From: Adiantum capillus-veneris
Lineage: Eukaryota > Streptophyta > Polypodiopsida > Polypodiales > Pteridaceae
NCBI GenBank assembly: GCA_014529385.2
Contig: CM043948.1
Location: 75,292,791 to 75,356,790, forward strand
Length of the DNA stretch: 64,000 nt
Reading direction: 5' to 3'
Position numbers and translations under genes: made by a program. Positions 1 to 10,774 of this stretch are shown here, piece after piece (position 1 is the stretch's first letter; each line of letters begins with the position of its first letter). The notes below the pieces were generated by a model, which saw nothing but the letters and a program-made list of their open reading frames with translations, ran no database searches and had not been told where the DNA came from.

Positions 1-550
1 CCAATAAGTCAGTCCTACTGTATGTCCATTTTCCCGCTTCTTTTATTGTGATATATTTTTGGATCAGAAACTATATTGCTAAAGGATATCCCAAGTTCAA
101 CTGATCACGTGCAGGTTAATACATTACCTATCAAATGTATGCATACTTTACTCGGGATTATGAGAAGAGGACATACATATCTTTTCAAAATACACTTAGA
201 GTTATTTGGGCATTACCCATCAGATGAGCAAGTACAAACCAATACTTTAGTTGTGTACATTATGGTTTATTCAGGGAAAGAATCGAACAGGCTTATCTTG
301 TACTTTATACCATATTGGATAAGAGGTAAAAATACCTACTTAAAGCCACTTTGAATCTAAAGTTCCAGCTCTCAGATGAGATAGTACATCTCAGTATTAA
401 ATTATGATTTGGAATATATGTTATTAATTCTTTACTACTACTTTATCAAGCAATTGCGTTAATACTCAAAAACATATCTATCAAGTTGAAGTTTGTCAAA
501 TTAGGTGAGTGATTTACTTTTGGATCATACCAGGTCTATAGGACTGCAGC
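1..550. repeat. Dispersed repeat, copy 1 of 2 (unclassified)
   Basis: This stretch closely matches 19883-20429 in the same orientation over its whole length, with scattered substitutions and small indels. Both copies carry the block from the first CCAATAAG to the shared end GGACTGCAGC. No open frame longer than about 90 codons is seen and no family is recognised. The left end lies outside the window. The match stops where a (CA)n tract begins, next to the 3' end of the Penelope-like element, so the element may have entered this repeat. The right-hand flank needed to prove that was not found. Confidence 0.85.
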
Positions 551-585
551 CCCACACACACACATATGCACACACACACACACTT
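551..585. repeat. (CA)n microsatellite at the 3' border of Penelope-like copy 1
   Basis: Imperfect CA repeat interrupted by ATATG. It sits exactly between the dispersed repeat and the hairpin that ends the minus-strand Penelope-like element. Confidence 0.9.
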
Positions 586-634
586 GGTGAGGGGAGGGCC
601 ACACACTAAGTGGACCCATCCCCTCACCAAGTGT
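580..634 (-). other. Stem-loop at the 3' end of Penelope-like copy 1
   Basis: Bases 580-594 pair perfectly with 620-634 (15 bp). The helix continues with small bulges, 596-601 pairing with 611-617, to a 9-nt loop at 602-610. In the sense of the element (minus strand) it lies just after the RT C-terminus and directly before a (TG)n tract. Copy 3 has a hairpin of different sequence but the same 9-nt loop size at the same place. A role in reverse-transcriptase recognition or 3'-end definition is inference. Confidence 0.8.
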
Positions 635-1945
635 TTTGATTATCTCAATAGTGTCAAATCGTGCTCCAGGAAACTCATTGATCTGCAAAAATTTCTTGAT
701 GTGTTTTGTGACAACCTGCTTAGAAAATCCATTCTTTTCAAACATGTCAATTAGACGTACTATGTCCTAATATGCAAATGATAGGTGTGAGGCATTATAT
801 ACAATTGGCATAACTTGTGATATGCATACTTTAGCGGCCATTGTTTTAGGTCTATTAGCTGATGCATGTATAAATGAGATACTATTTATTGGTAATACGT
901 CCTTCTTCTAGAAAGTAGATGAAGTAAAGTCCTCAATATATGATCGTTGCATTTTGATTCTTGTGTTCAAATATTTAGCACTATGTGTATCACATGTCTG
1001 CTTCATATTGATGATGATGATGACCAAAGGATATATGGTAAAGGGTTCCTCAAGGGACAAGGGTTTATTATGGTTTAAACATTGCAGTACAAACTTGTTG
1101 TTAATGAATAGTAAATCATCCATAAACCTCCATGAGTAAAGAAAAGTAGTCATCATTTCCAATTCGCCTAACTTAGCAAGTTCTTTAATGAATCTTAGTT
1201 CAAACCAAGCCAAATATAGGTTACACTAGATAGGGGAACAAAATATATCCCATTGGTATGCCTTTCTTTTGAATATATATATCCCGCCCAAGTTGAGTGT
1301 AGCAATGATCCAATACAAACTGGTTTAATCCTTTAAAATAATCAAAGGACCAAGTGACTTCTTTGTATTTTTTGGTGAGGCATATCTATTTTTTGGTTTG
1401 TTTGAAACCTAACCTGCAGATGAAATGACTCTCAATATTTCATTCATAACTATGATCAAGCCATTAACACCATCATGGGGAATGTCTTCACAGCAGGCCT
1501 TGATGTCAAACGAATATATAGAGAATATTTGTGAAGGTAAGTTTATAAGGAAATCAAACTGATTATTGATTAACCAATAACAACTCGTCTGTGTGTGAGC
1601 AAACATTTTATATTTAAGATGCAAGTGTTCAGTGATCTCAATAAAGCCAGTGTTCAAAGCTGAAAACATGGATGATATTTTGGCTGTGATTTCTGAGAAC
1701 AAACAGTTGTGTGCATTTGTAATCCATCAAAACTCCTTTTTGTGGAGCTTATAGGTCCCCATTAGGTAAGGTAATGTAGGTGTTTTAGGTGTTTCCAGGT
1801 CCATACTCTTACAAAATCCATTAATTAGTTCAGGTTCAGATAGAGGAGCCCTTATAAACTCTTCGGAAAGAAGTCTAGTTTTTGCTTTGATCCTAGCTAA
1901 CTTCTTGGTTGCAAATGAAGATCGGAGTTTGTGTAGATTTATCAA

Positions 1946-2027
<82 letters not shown>

Positions 2028-2028
2028 G

Positions 2029-2075
<47 letters not shown>

Positions 2076-2322
2076 GTATGTATATATATATATGAACTGC
2101 ATAACATAATTTAGTTCATCCATTAGATCCTCGTTAAAAAACCAAGGTGTTTGATTCTTCCTAAAGTTTGGAAATGTCTCATGAAACAATTCAAGGATCA
2201 AGTGTTTGATAAATTCATGGTGTTCCAAAGTACTAGACATATGCATGATGGTGCATATTGTATCCCATGCTTGGCAGAACTCTTTAATCACAGGACTAGG
2301 ATTGAAAAGAACATAAGGTATA
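635..2322 (-). pseudogene. Penelope-like retroelement copy 1, 3' half (RT domain, degenerate)
   Basis: Minus-strand frames with stops and frameshifts encode the RT part of the element. From high to low coordinate they hold: the continuation of the GLNHIP-x-NP block at the Tat junction (NHIPYVLFNP-like); a TYKLHKKEF-WI segment near 1700-1760; motif A (SFDIKACCEDIPHDG) near 1490; the catalytic FMDD at 1115-1126 within WRFMDDLLFINN; and a C-terminal ANRP...NGFSK block near 700-860. The same motifs occur in the same order in the copies at 26217-27723 and 43478-45395. A (TA)n expansion interrupts the frame before the TYK block. No GIY-YIG endonuclease is visible after the RT. The Penelope-like assignment rests on the DKA, FMDD and ANRP/SNRP motif order; the exact subfamily is not established. 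Confidence 0.75.
1951..2092. repeat. (TA)n microsatellite inside the Penelope-like RT region
   Basis: About 140 bp of TA with a few GTA interruptions. It lies between two segments homologous to adjacent parts of the other RT copies, so it expanded within former coding sequence. The Tyr-Ile runs predicted through it are artefacts. Confidence 0.95.
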
Positions 2323-3852
2323 TGATGCATGGTTTTTAGGACCCCTTCTGAAGATGCAATAAAGGCACAGTCAGTTGTTGGGGAGATGAGGATACTCTAG
2401 TCGAAGAGATCTCGAAAGAGAAGAAAAATCTACTTCACAAGCACCAAAGAGTAAAGAGTGCCATGGACAGAAGATACGTGGGAACGAGCTCTTATGCATG
2501 CCTACAACCTATATCTTACAGAATAGCCCCTTCTAAGTGTGAATTTCTAGTGAAATTTACACGAGGATGTTTGTGTGGACTCACAGCACAGCATACTCCG
2601 TTTTCACTTTTTTACCGACAGTAAATATTTTTTACCACAGTAAATATTTTTACCTACATTAAATATTTTTCACCTACATGGTAAATACAAATCACTTTTT
2701 ACCTACAGTAACTTTTTTTACCCATGGTAAATATTTTTTACTGCACCATAAGTATTTGGTAGGTAACAGTTCACTGTTACTAGAAGCAGTGATTGGGCAT
2801 CAACAATGCAGTTACAGGAGGAGAAAAGGGAAAAATCTTATGGTAAAGGTGAGTCAACAGGGATAAAGACTTTTGAGTTGAAAAGAGACATGCTGATTTT
2901 TTCAAAGAACACATGTCAAAAGAAGCCATGGTTGAGGATTTTTTGAGAATTTGATATTCAGGAGGACCCAACTGCCACCTCCCCCCCGCAGGTCCCCCCC
3001 TGACATGTGCAGAACCTCCAGTTTCAACAGCCACCTTACCTGCTCTTAAATGCTGGTCAAAGCCTTATCCCCATGTGTCACAATCAGAAAAATCAGCATT
3101 TACCCTCCCCTCTCACATCACTCTAGAGAATATCTTGATGGTGACATATCAGGTGACCTCAATCTGTTGACCACCCTAAGCAAAAAGTAACCCCAATCAA
3201 CGGATTTAAGCATGTTTATCCCTAATCCTAAACCCTCTCAGAAACCTATATAAGGAGGCCTTCTCTCACTCAAAACCAACACTTCACCCACTTCACCAAG
3301 CAACGAAGCTATGACGACATTGCTCACAACGAGGAGCTATGGATGGAGCTCTACTCTCTCTCCCTCTCTCTCTCTCCCTCTAGTATGCTACATTACTAGC
3401 CCTAAAACCTAAATAAGGAGTCTTCTCTCATGCTCCATGGCCACTATCCTCGCCATCATTCTCTAAGGTATTGATGTGTTGCTAGTAGGATCATACCTAC
3501 TTGCTGGGTTGAATGTTTTTGACAAGGGATTATGCCATCTTTGGCTTGCTTCTCTGTATCCTTGTTATGTATGATCAGATGCCGTTGTATTGTTAAGCTG
3601 ATGTCTTGTGTATATATATGCTACATAAGGTCCCTAAGCTTCATTTCTATGTGTTTTGCCATATGTTTTGATGCCATCATAATGCCAGAAGTCTCACTTG
3701 CCTATGTGCACTATGTGTGAGGTCCCTAAACCTCTTAATTTAGGGTGGTGCCCCCTTTGTTTTGTTCTTTGCTTGTTTTCATGAGGTGTGGTTTGTGGAT
3801 TGTGCACGAGTACAGAGGCCACCCGATTGCACTGCTCTTTTTCCCGCTATCA
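2323..3852 (+). repeat. 5' LTR of the Tat-type element
   Basis: It matches 10775-12304 end to end without net length change. It starts TGATGCATGG and ends GCTATCA. A TATA box (TATATAAG, 3247-3254) lies about 600 bp before the 3' end and would drive transcription rightwards. A (CT)n-rich stretch at 3352-3380 follows it. Confidence 0.97.
3247..3254 (+). promoter_or_regulatory. TATA box of the 5' LTR
   Basis: TATATAAG within AACCTATATAAGGAGG. The same box is present at the equivalent place in the 3' LTR (11699-11706). It is the only strong TATA motif in the LTR in this orientation. Confidence 0.65.
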
Positions 3853-3855
3853 TTT

Positions 3856-3873
3856 TGGTGCCCCCACGGAGGA
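3856..3873 (+). other. Primer binding site of the Tat-type element
   Basis: TGGTGCCCCCACGGAGG begins three bases after the 5' LTR. The leading TGG complements a tRNA CCA end, as expected of a primer binding site. It is not the initiator-Met (TGGTATCAGAGC) or Asp (TGGCGCCGTTGCC) type. I cannot name the tRNA. Confidence 0.7.
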
Positions 3874-4357
3874 GGGCTACACAGACCTTCAGTCCACAAG
3901 CAATGAAGATGTGCAATCTACAACATAGACAAATGGCGTGAGGAGTTTGCAAATTGGAGAACAGAAGAGGAGGAGGCTTGAGAGGCCTTAAAAGCTTTCA
4001 TCGAGGTCTTGTTACCAGGTTGCAGTGTCATTGAAATTCAAGAAGTAAGTTCTTCTACATGCCTTGTTCGTGATCGTCGCCAACGAAGGAGAGTGAGAAG
4101 GAGCTTGATATACCTCTCCTCTCAACCTATGAGTGCTCCAGAAACCTCCAACGCACACGAGCTGGAAATATTCTACATCAACATACACGAAGGTACTGTG
4201 ACACACATTAAGGGAAGAGAAAGCATCACCAGACCTCTCTTTCCTGAGGAGCCGACTTAGAGGAGGAAGATCACCTCTACACCTAAGTGGCCCAAGGCCG
4301 CAGCGCGTGCTCAAGCGTAAGGTAACATTTGGCTTAATCTCATTAATAAGGGATTAC

Positions 4358-4903
4358 ATGACCACTATAGGCAAGAAAAAGGCTAGTGAGCAACCAACTT
4401 CAACCTCCAACTTGCAACCACGACTCTCACCCCTAAATCCTCCTGAAGCAAAGAGGCGAAGGCTTGCCTACAAGATTGCCGCCCGTCTGCGAGTGCTCCC
4501 AGTGCACTTTGTGAATCCAGACACCACCAATCCCAAGCCAAATCCCAAGCCAACCTCCTGTCCGCGTGAAGATCACTTTGGATATTGTCCAAAGTGCTTT
4601 GGATACCGGGTGAAAAGCCTCCCTGCCCTACCTTTGCTACTAATTTTCAAGAAGTTATCTCAATCTAAGGAAACTATCTTAGTTGATGATGTGCTGCACA
4701 TTAATGGTGTCACTTTCATTCCTCATGCTGATTATGGTAATAGAATCCAATTGTTGCTTGCTAAAAGGCTCAGCATTGTACAAAGTGTTGTCATCACGCC
4801 TTACGCCTTCACGGATGCATCAGGAAGAGTCAAAGTGATCCGAGGTGCTGACCTTCTGTGGCTGATCAGGCTCATTGGTCCCAAGGTGGTGCAACTAAGC
4901 TAG
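4358..4903 (+). CDS. ORF1 protein upstream of gag (Tat/Ogre-like)
   Basis: An open frame of 181 codons from the first ATG lies between the 5' LTR and gag, in the same orientation. The N-terminal third is basic and Pro/Lys-rich (KRRR, NPKPNPKP). A CPKC pair occurs near the middle, and the C-terminal half looks folded and hydrophobic. No known domain is recognised. An ORF in this position is characteristic of Ogre-type Tat elements, where its function is unknown. The frame is uninterrupted, unlike gag-pol. Upstream in-frame sequence is open to 4307 without an ATG. Confidence 0.6.
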   Translation: MTTIGKKKASEQPTSTSNLQPRLSPLNPPEAKRRRLAYKIAARLRVLPVHFVNPDTTNPKPNPKPTSCPREDHFGYCPKCFGYRVKSLPALPLLLIFKKLSQSKETILVDDVLHINGVTFIPHADYGNRIQLLLAKRLSIVQSVVITPYAFTDASGRVKVIRGADLLWLIRLIGPKVVQLS

Positions 4904-5238
4904 GCTCTTGTGTGTAAGTATGCATGCCAATAATGAGAATGATGATCCCCGCATGTTTCCTTTCCATTTTGTGCGTCATATCCATGTGAATATTTGTATT
5001 GATAGAAAAATTTTTTATCAGCAAAGAATAGCCCTGTTGTTTGGAGCCGAGAGACTTGGGGAAATCTTGCGCTCTCCTCATCCTGTCATTCTACCCTTAC
5101 TAGACTATTACCATTCCTTTGATGTGTCGATCTTCATCCTATTTTGAGCTAAGTTGTGCTAAAGCTCCAAATTGTAATTATCATACTCTATTTTAAAATA
5201 AATTGGAGCTGTTTGTGTAATTGTTTACTCTCTCACTT

Positions 5239-6495
5239 ATGGCCTTCCCTAATTTTTATGGTAAGCCTGGGGAGGTTGCTCCAGACTTTTTGGATAATTT
5301 GGAAATGGCCTTTTTGGTATCGGGAAGGGATGACGAAGCTACTAAGTTAAGGGCCTTTCCTTTGGTCTTGAGGGAAGGTGCAAAATTATGGTATCAAACT
5401 TTGGCACCTGAAGAAAGAAGAGACTGGGAGTCCTTAAAGATGGCCTTCATCAAAGAATTTCGCCGCCATGAGCCTCCAGAGGAGATATGGAGACAGCTCT
5501 TAGAGCTACGCCAAACATCACCCAATGACTATAGAAGCTATGAAGGAAAGTTTTTCAACCTGTGGGAGAAATGGTGTGCATCACTAGGTGAAGGAGAAAG
5601 GGCGCCAGAATGCCTAAAGAAGGACTGTTTCTTGGCAGGGCTTTACCCCATCCTTCGAGAAAAGGTAAAAGGTAAATTCCCAGATACCTTTGATAAAGCT
5701 ATGACTTATGCAAGGGAGAAGGATAGGAAGTTAAAATTCCAAGCTCAACTACAAGGGGGAATGGAGCCTCCACCGCTAGCTCAACCTACGGCAAGGGTAG
5801 TAGCAGGGACAGGAGCAACAGACCAAGAGTCCTCTCAACAAGAATTACTTCAATAAATCACCAATCAACTAGAGAGCTTGTCCATCAATCTGGTTCAAGG
5901 TGTAAGGGCTCCCCAGCCAGGAAATGAACGAAATAGACAAGAAGGACAAAGGCAAGCACATGAGTACATTTTCTACAACTGTGGAGAGGTAGGTCACGGC
6001 ATGTATTATTGCCCCCATCCACGACGCTATCAAGGAAATGGTAATCAAAGACGGTCTCCTCGCCAGCAAGTCACTCCTCCCTGAGCTAGGCCACTAAATG
6101 GACAAAATGCACACGTGGCTCCACCAATCCAAATATTGAGACCCCCTCCTCCACCACCACAAGCACCAGTAGAGATCCCTCCACTACCATCGGGAGGGGA
6201 GGACAGGGCTGTCTCTGTCATAAGTCTTGACAATGGTAAGGATAAAGGGAAAGAAAAAATGGAGGAAGCTGTTGCCATGCCAATAAAGAGAGTTAGGAGA
6301 CAAAGAACTGATGAAATGGAAGCTTCAGAGCCGAATAAAGGGAATATGGGTTCCTCCCAAGTGATAGGAGACAAGAAAAGGAAGAGTAGTTCAAGGAGGC
6401 ACATAGGAGTAGAAGACTTTCCACTTGGGGTAGGATCCATACCTTACGACCTGGTAGCAGATGTGAGTAAGCAAGGACCAAAGATTTCATGGTAG
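5239..6495 (+). pseudogene. gag: gag part of the Tat-type gag-pol frame (broken by stops)
   Basis: The frame opens at ATG 5239 (MAFPNFYGKPGE). It contains a typical retrotransposon gag core of about 190 residues: a W-rich helical region with LWYQTL, an EFRRHEPPEEIWRQL segment and an FLAGLYPILREKV segment. It binds and packages the element RNA. In-frame stops occur at 5854 (TAA), 6082 (TGA) and 6493 (TAG). A CCHC zinc knuckle near 5970-6015 reads FYNCGEVGHGMYYC: the last three ligands are present but the first Cys is Phe. A proline-rich then Lys/Glu-rich linker leads to protease. All of gag and pol share one reading frame, so the element once made a single polyprotein. Confidence 0.88.
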
Positions 6496-6519
6496 CAACT
6501 CCTCCACCTTTCCCCAAAG

Positions 6520-9500
6520 ATGCGTAGAACCTGGTCTAAGATGGTCAGCACCAGGAGGGCTAAGGCAAAGTCAGTTGGGTCTATTAGTGCAAGAGGCATG
6601 AAGGATATCGTGCCAGTCATTGATGCAGAGATTAAGAGTCAGCGAGTCTCCAATGTGTACGTAGATGGTGGAGCCGAGATTTGTGTTATGACAGAGAAAT
6701 TAATGCACAGGTTGGGTTTGGAAGTAAACGAGCAAACTTCCTTACAAGCTAAGATGGCAAATAATGTAAGGGTGGCTTGTGTGGGAAAGGTTAATGGAGT
6801 GAAGGTTTCAGCTTTTGGTGTGGCAATCTCAATTGATGCTTATGTGATCCCAACTAAGGGGGAGGGCTATCTGCTAATCCTTGGAAGACCTTGGATTATG
6901 GCTATGAAAGCTAGGCAAGATTGGGAGACAGGTTCCCTTGAGTTGCGACCAAATCATAAGGTAGGTGGCAAGAAACAAAAAATTGTGTATGACATGAAGC
7001 AGGGTAGACAACAAGACCTAGAGATGGAGACTTCTATGGATGAATGGAGCACAAGCAGTTGCTCTTCATCTGAGGATGAGTCATCTGAGGAGGATGCTAG
7101 CTCTTTGGAAGTCATGGGTATAATACTACGAAACCCAGAAGGAGAAGGTGGTCAAGACTCTCTAAACAAGGAAGAAGCCACAGGCTTAGAGGAGAAGCTA
7201 GCTAAGGACCTACTAGAAGAAGAGAGAGAACCCTATTTGCAGGTACTAAAGAAGCATGCTGGCCTCTTTATAACTGATTACGAGCACATTAAAGGAGTGA
7301 CGATAACCCAACACCATATCCAATTAAAGGAAGGTGCCAAACCAGTGGTGCAAAGGCTAAGGAGATTAGGGCTAGTGCAACAAGATGCACTCTTAAAAGA
7401 AGTAAAAAGATTACTCAAGGCAGGATTTATCTACCCAGTGGAAGATTCTGAGTGGGTGTCTCCAGTTGTGGTAGCACCAAAGAAAAATGGGAAGTGGAGG
7501 GTATGTGTGGATTACAAGCCTCTAAACGCAGCCAAAAAAAGGGACCATTTTCCTTTGCCTTTTCAAGATGAAATACTAAATTAAGTGGCTGGTCATGAAA
7601 GGTACACAGTGTGTGATGGGTACTCAGGCTACTTCCAAATCAGAATTGCAGATGAAGACCAAAGAAAGACTACCTTCATAACACCTTGGGGGTGTTTTGC
7701 TTATAGAGTTATGCCTTTTGGTTTAACTAATGCCCCAGCTACTTTCCAGAGGTTTATGAACTTGGTGTTTCAACCTTACTTTGGTAAGTCCATACGAGTC
7801 TTCATTGATGATTTTTGCATTTACAGCTCTAGGGAAGTACATCTGTCCAAGGTTGATGAAGGTTTCACCCGTCTGGCCCAATTGGGTGGGCAATTGAATA
7901 AAGACAAGTGCCACATAGGTGAGAGCAAGGTCACTCTACTAGGCCATGTTGTGTCTCAAGATGGTATTGAGGCTGACCATGAAAAGGTAAAGACATTGGT
8001 AGCTTTACCTACTCCTTCAAACGTGAAGCAACTAGTCTCCTTCATTCAAAAGGTTCGCTACATGGGACGACGATTCATACATCTCCTTTCTCAGGCAATC
8101 TATCCTTTGCAGCATCTCACTAAACACACTACATTGACATGGAGTGAGGAGGGTGAAAGGTGCTTTCAAGAAGTTAAAACCATTTTGAGCTCATTGCCTG
8201 TTGTCCTACAACCCACATGGGGTGAATTATTCTATGTAAATCCTAGTGTAGGTCCAGAAGCTCTAGGAGCTGTCTTGATGCAAAAAGACGCAAAGACATC
8301 TCTCATGAGACCAATCTACTTCTCTAGTAGAGTGATGACAGCTGCCGAAAAGGGTTTCAGCGCAATTGAGCAATTGGTGCTAGCTCTTAAGTTTGTAGTG
8401 GAGAAGTTTCGGGCTTACTTACTTCCGAGACAATTTGTGGTGATCACAACTGAGGAGGTTTTTCCATATTCCCTACAACACATGGAATTGTCTCAAAGAA
8501 TAGCAAAGTGGGTGGTGCAGCTTCAAGAGTTTGACTACACACTACAAGTAGAGGACTCCACCCGTGCTTGTTTGGCAGATGTCCTCACACAAAGGTGTTA
8601 TGAGAAGGCCAAGAAAGAGGCACCTAGTAAGGTACCGCCTATCCCGGAGCCTGAAGTTCTACTGGGAGCACACAGTCTGTATTTTGATGGGGCTTACAAG
8701 AGGACCAAAGACAAGGCATCAGCAGGCATAGTAATATTAGGTCCAGAGAAGGAGAAGATCTTTGCAAAAGGGTTTCATCTAAAAGAGGTTCATTCTAACA
8801 ATGAGGCAGAGTACCATGCCCTTGTTTTAGGGTTGCAATGTTGTCTTTCTCAGGGCATCACAAAGCTAAATGGTTTTGGTGACTCCATGTTGATTGTTAA
8901 GCAAATGGTTGGTGTATGGGCCTGTAAAAATGACAAATTGTCTGTTAAGATGAGGGAAGCAAAGGCCTTGTTGAAGGGTTTTAAAGAAGTTCGAGTGCAC
9001 TTTGTACCTAGAGATCAAAATCGAGAAGCAGATGCCTTAGCAGGTGAAGAACTACAAACTCTAATAGTAGGTGCTATCCTTGTGAAAAGTCCTTTATACC
9101 AGGGAAAGGAGGAGCTGCATGATTTACTTTACTTTCTTGAGCATTGTGAAGCACCCTGTGGTATGAGTAAAAGTGAACGTAGGTGGTTGGAAAAAAAGGC
9201 TACCAGCTATAGCTTAGTGAATGAGGACTTGTATTGTAGAGGGAAAGATGTTGTCTTAAGGAGAGTTCCTGCATCCCAAGAGATAAAGGATATTTTGTTT
9301 AGTTGTCATGAAGGTGTGTGTGGTGGCCACTTTGCACAAGAGATTACTAGCAGAAAGGTTTTACAAGCAGCGTTCACGTGGTCAAGCCTCCATCGAGATG
9401 TACAACATTGGTGCCGCACATGTGAGGTTTGCCAAAAAGCTGGACCAAGGCGTCTTACCCATGAAAATCAGCATCCAATCAAAACCTATGGGCCATTTGA

Positions 9501-9990
9501 AAAATGGGGGATAGATGCAATAGGGCCACTACTTTGCACTCAATCAGGGAAGGAATACATCATTATGGGGGTGGAGTACATGACTAGATGGGCAGAAGCT
9601 CGTCCCACAAAGCGCATCACAGCCAAGGACGTGAGTGATTTCATTTTTGAATGACTTTGTTGCCGTTTTGGCACACCTTTGGAGATTCTCTCGGATAGGG
9701 GACCGGGATTTCGAGCTGATTTAGTCGGGCAATTGATGAGCAAGTTAAAAATCAAGCGCAGGCACTCTACACCATACTACCCTCAGTGCAATGGTCTTGT
9801 GGAAAAGGTAAATGGTCTTATATGTAAAATCATCACTAAGCAAGTGCATTTACATCCTAAGGCATGGGACAAACACCTAGATGCAGCACTTTGGGCCTAC
9901 AGAACATCCTTTAAAACATCCTTGGGGTATACACCTTTTCACTTGGTTTACGGGCAAGAGGCACTATTGCCTATAGAAGTGGAGCTAGCG
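6520..9990 (+). pseudogene. pol: pol of the Tat-type element: protease, RT, RNase H, aRNase H, integrase
   Basis: It runs in the same frame as gag, with stops at 7582 (TAA) and 9652 (TGA). The protease has the active-site segment VDGGAEICVM near 6660. RT contains KWRVCVDYKPLN, GYFQI and the catalytic FIDD at 7801-7812. The first RNase H (about 8200-8610) is degenerate: the usual D-A-S start reads VNPS. A second, complete RNase H follows (about 8680-9050) with YFDGAYK, NNEAEYHAL, GDSMLIV and NREADALAG, giving all acidic ligands. Integrase begins with an HHCC finger (CHEGVCGGHF...WCRTCEVCQ) and has catalytic D (WGIDAIG), D (LSDRG) and E (GLVEKVNG). Several stops can be explained by single C-to-T changes. 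Confidence 0.93.
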
Positions 9991-10439
9991 AGCCTCCGAG
10001 TTCTCAAAGCACATCAAGAGGATAGTCAAGAGAAGCAGGTGGAAGGAAGAATCATCGATTTGGAGAGGTTAGGGCTAGATCGAGAGTCAGCAGTGAAGTA
10101 CTATGCAGCCCAGGCAGAGAAGAAACGAAAGAAGTTCTCAATCGCAACCTTGTCAAGAAAGGTATCAAGGAAGGTTCTTTAGTGCTCAGATACGACAATC
10201 GCTTTGATCGCAGGAAGGATGGTAAGTTCTTGCTTAAGTGGGAAGGCCCTTTTGTAGTGATACAGAGGTTCTCAAATGGTAGTTACCAACTAGGTGACCT
10301 AGATGGTAAGGTACATCAGACCCCGGTAAATGGTTGGCGATTGAAGGCCTACCAATGTCGTCTTTCACAGCCATATGCTGGTGAAATCAATGCTAAGGAT
10401 GGTTCAGAGGAGAGCTCATCATATTCGAGCTCCAACTAA
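9991..10439 (+). pseudogene. Integrase C-terminus after a frameshift
   Basis: The pol frame runs to 10182. A frame change near 10180 is needed to continue into LLKWEGPFVVIQRFSNGSYQL, the GPF-type C-terminal domain common to Ty3/gypsy integrases. The tail is acidic and Ser-rich and ends at 10439. No chromodomain is present, as expected for Tat. The frameshift would remove the C-terminal domain from the enzyme. Confidence 0.85.
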
Positions 10440-10466
10440 GGTAACAATCATGTACATAGTCGTTTC

Positions 10467-10527
10467 AAAAAAAAAAAAAAAAAGAGAAAAGAAAAAAAAA
10501 AGGAAAAAAAGAAAAAAAAAAGAGAAT
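10467..10527 (+). repeat. A/G-only purine tract in the 3' untranslated region
   Basis: Sixty bases of almost pure A with scattered G, just after the pol stop. It could act as an extra polypurine primer or be simple expansion. Nothing decides between these. Confidence 0.75.
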
Positions 10528-10757
10528 GCTACCAATGAAAGCGGATACTGACAATGGATGGGGTATGGCTTTCAAGGGTCTAGGAGACCAGTTGTTAGTC
10601 ATGGATGGATACAATTGTTCATCAGAAAAGACTAAACAGGGTGCATCAGCCAAGAAATCAGTAACATGGCAAATTCAATTGGTACCAGGTGGGTAAGTAT
10701 TCAAGAGAACCCTATTGTAGCACAACCTACAGCTAGAGGCATCAAATACCTCTAGCT

Positions 10758-10770
10758 TAAGGGGGAGGGC
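10758..10770 (+). other. Polypurine tract
   Basis: TTAAGGGGGAGGGC lies four bases before the 3' LTR and is the expected plus-strand primer site. Confidence 0.85.
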
Positions 10771-10774
10771 TATA

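Noticed and set aside
1727-2330. Overlapping frames of Tyr-Ile repeats on both strands
   Set aside because: They are translations of the (TA)n tract; only the flanking non-repeat parts show RT homology.
2678-3720. Short frames duplicated at 11130-12172
   Set aside because: They lie within the LTRs and are duplicated because the LTRs are; there is no coding evidence.
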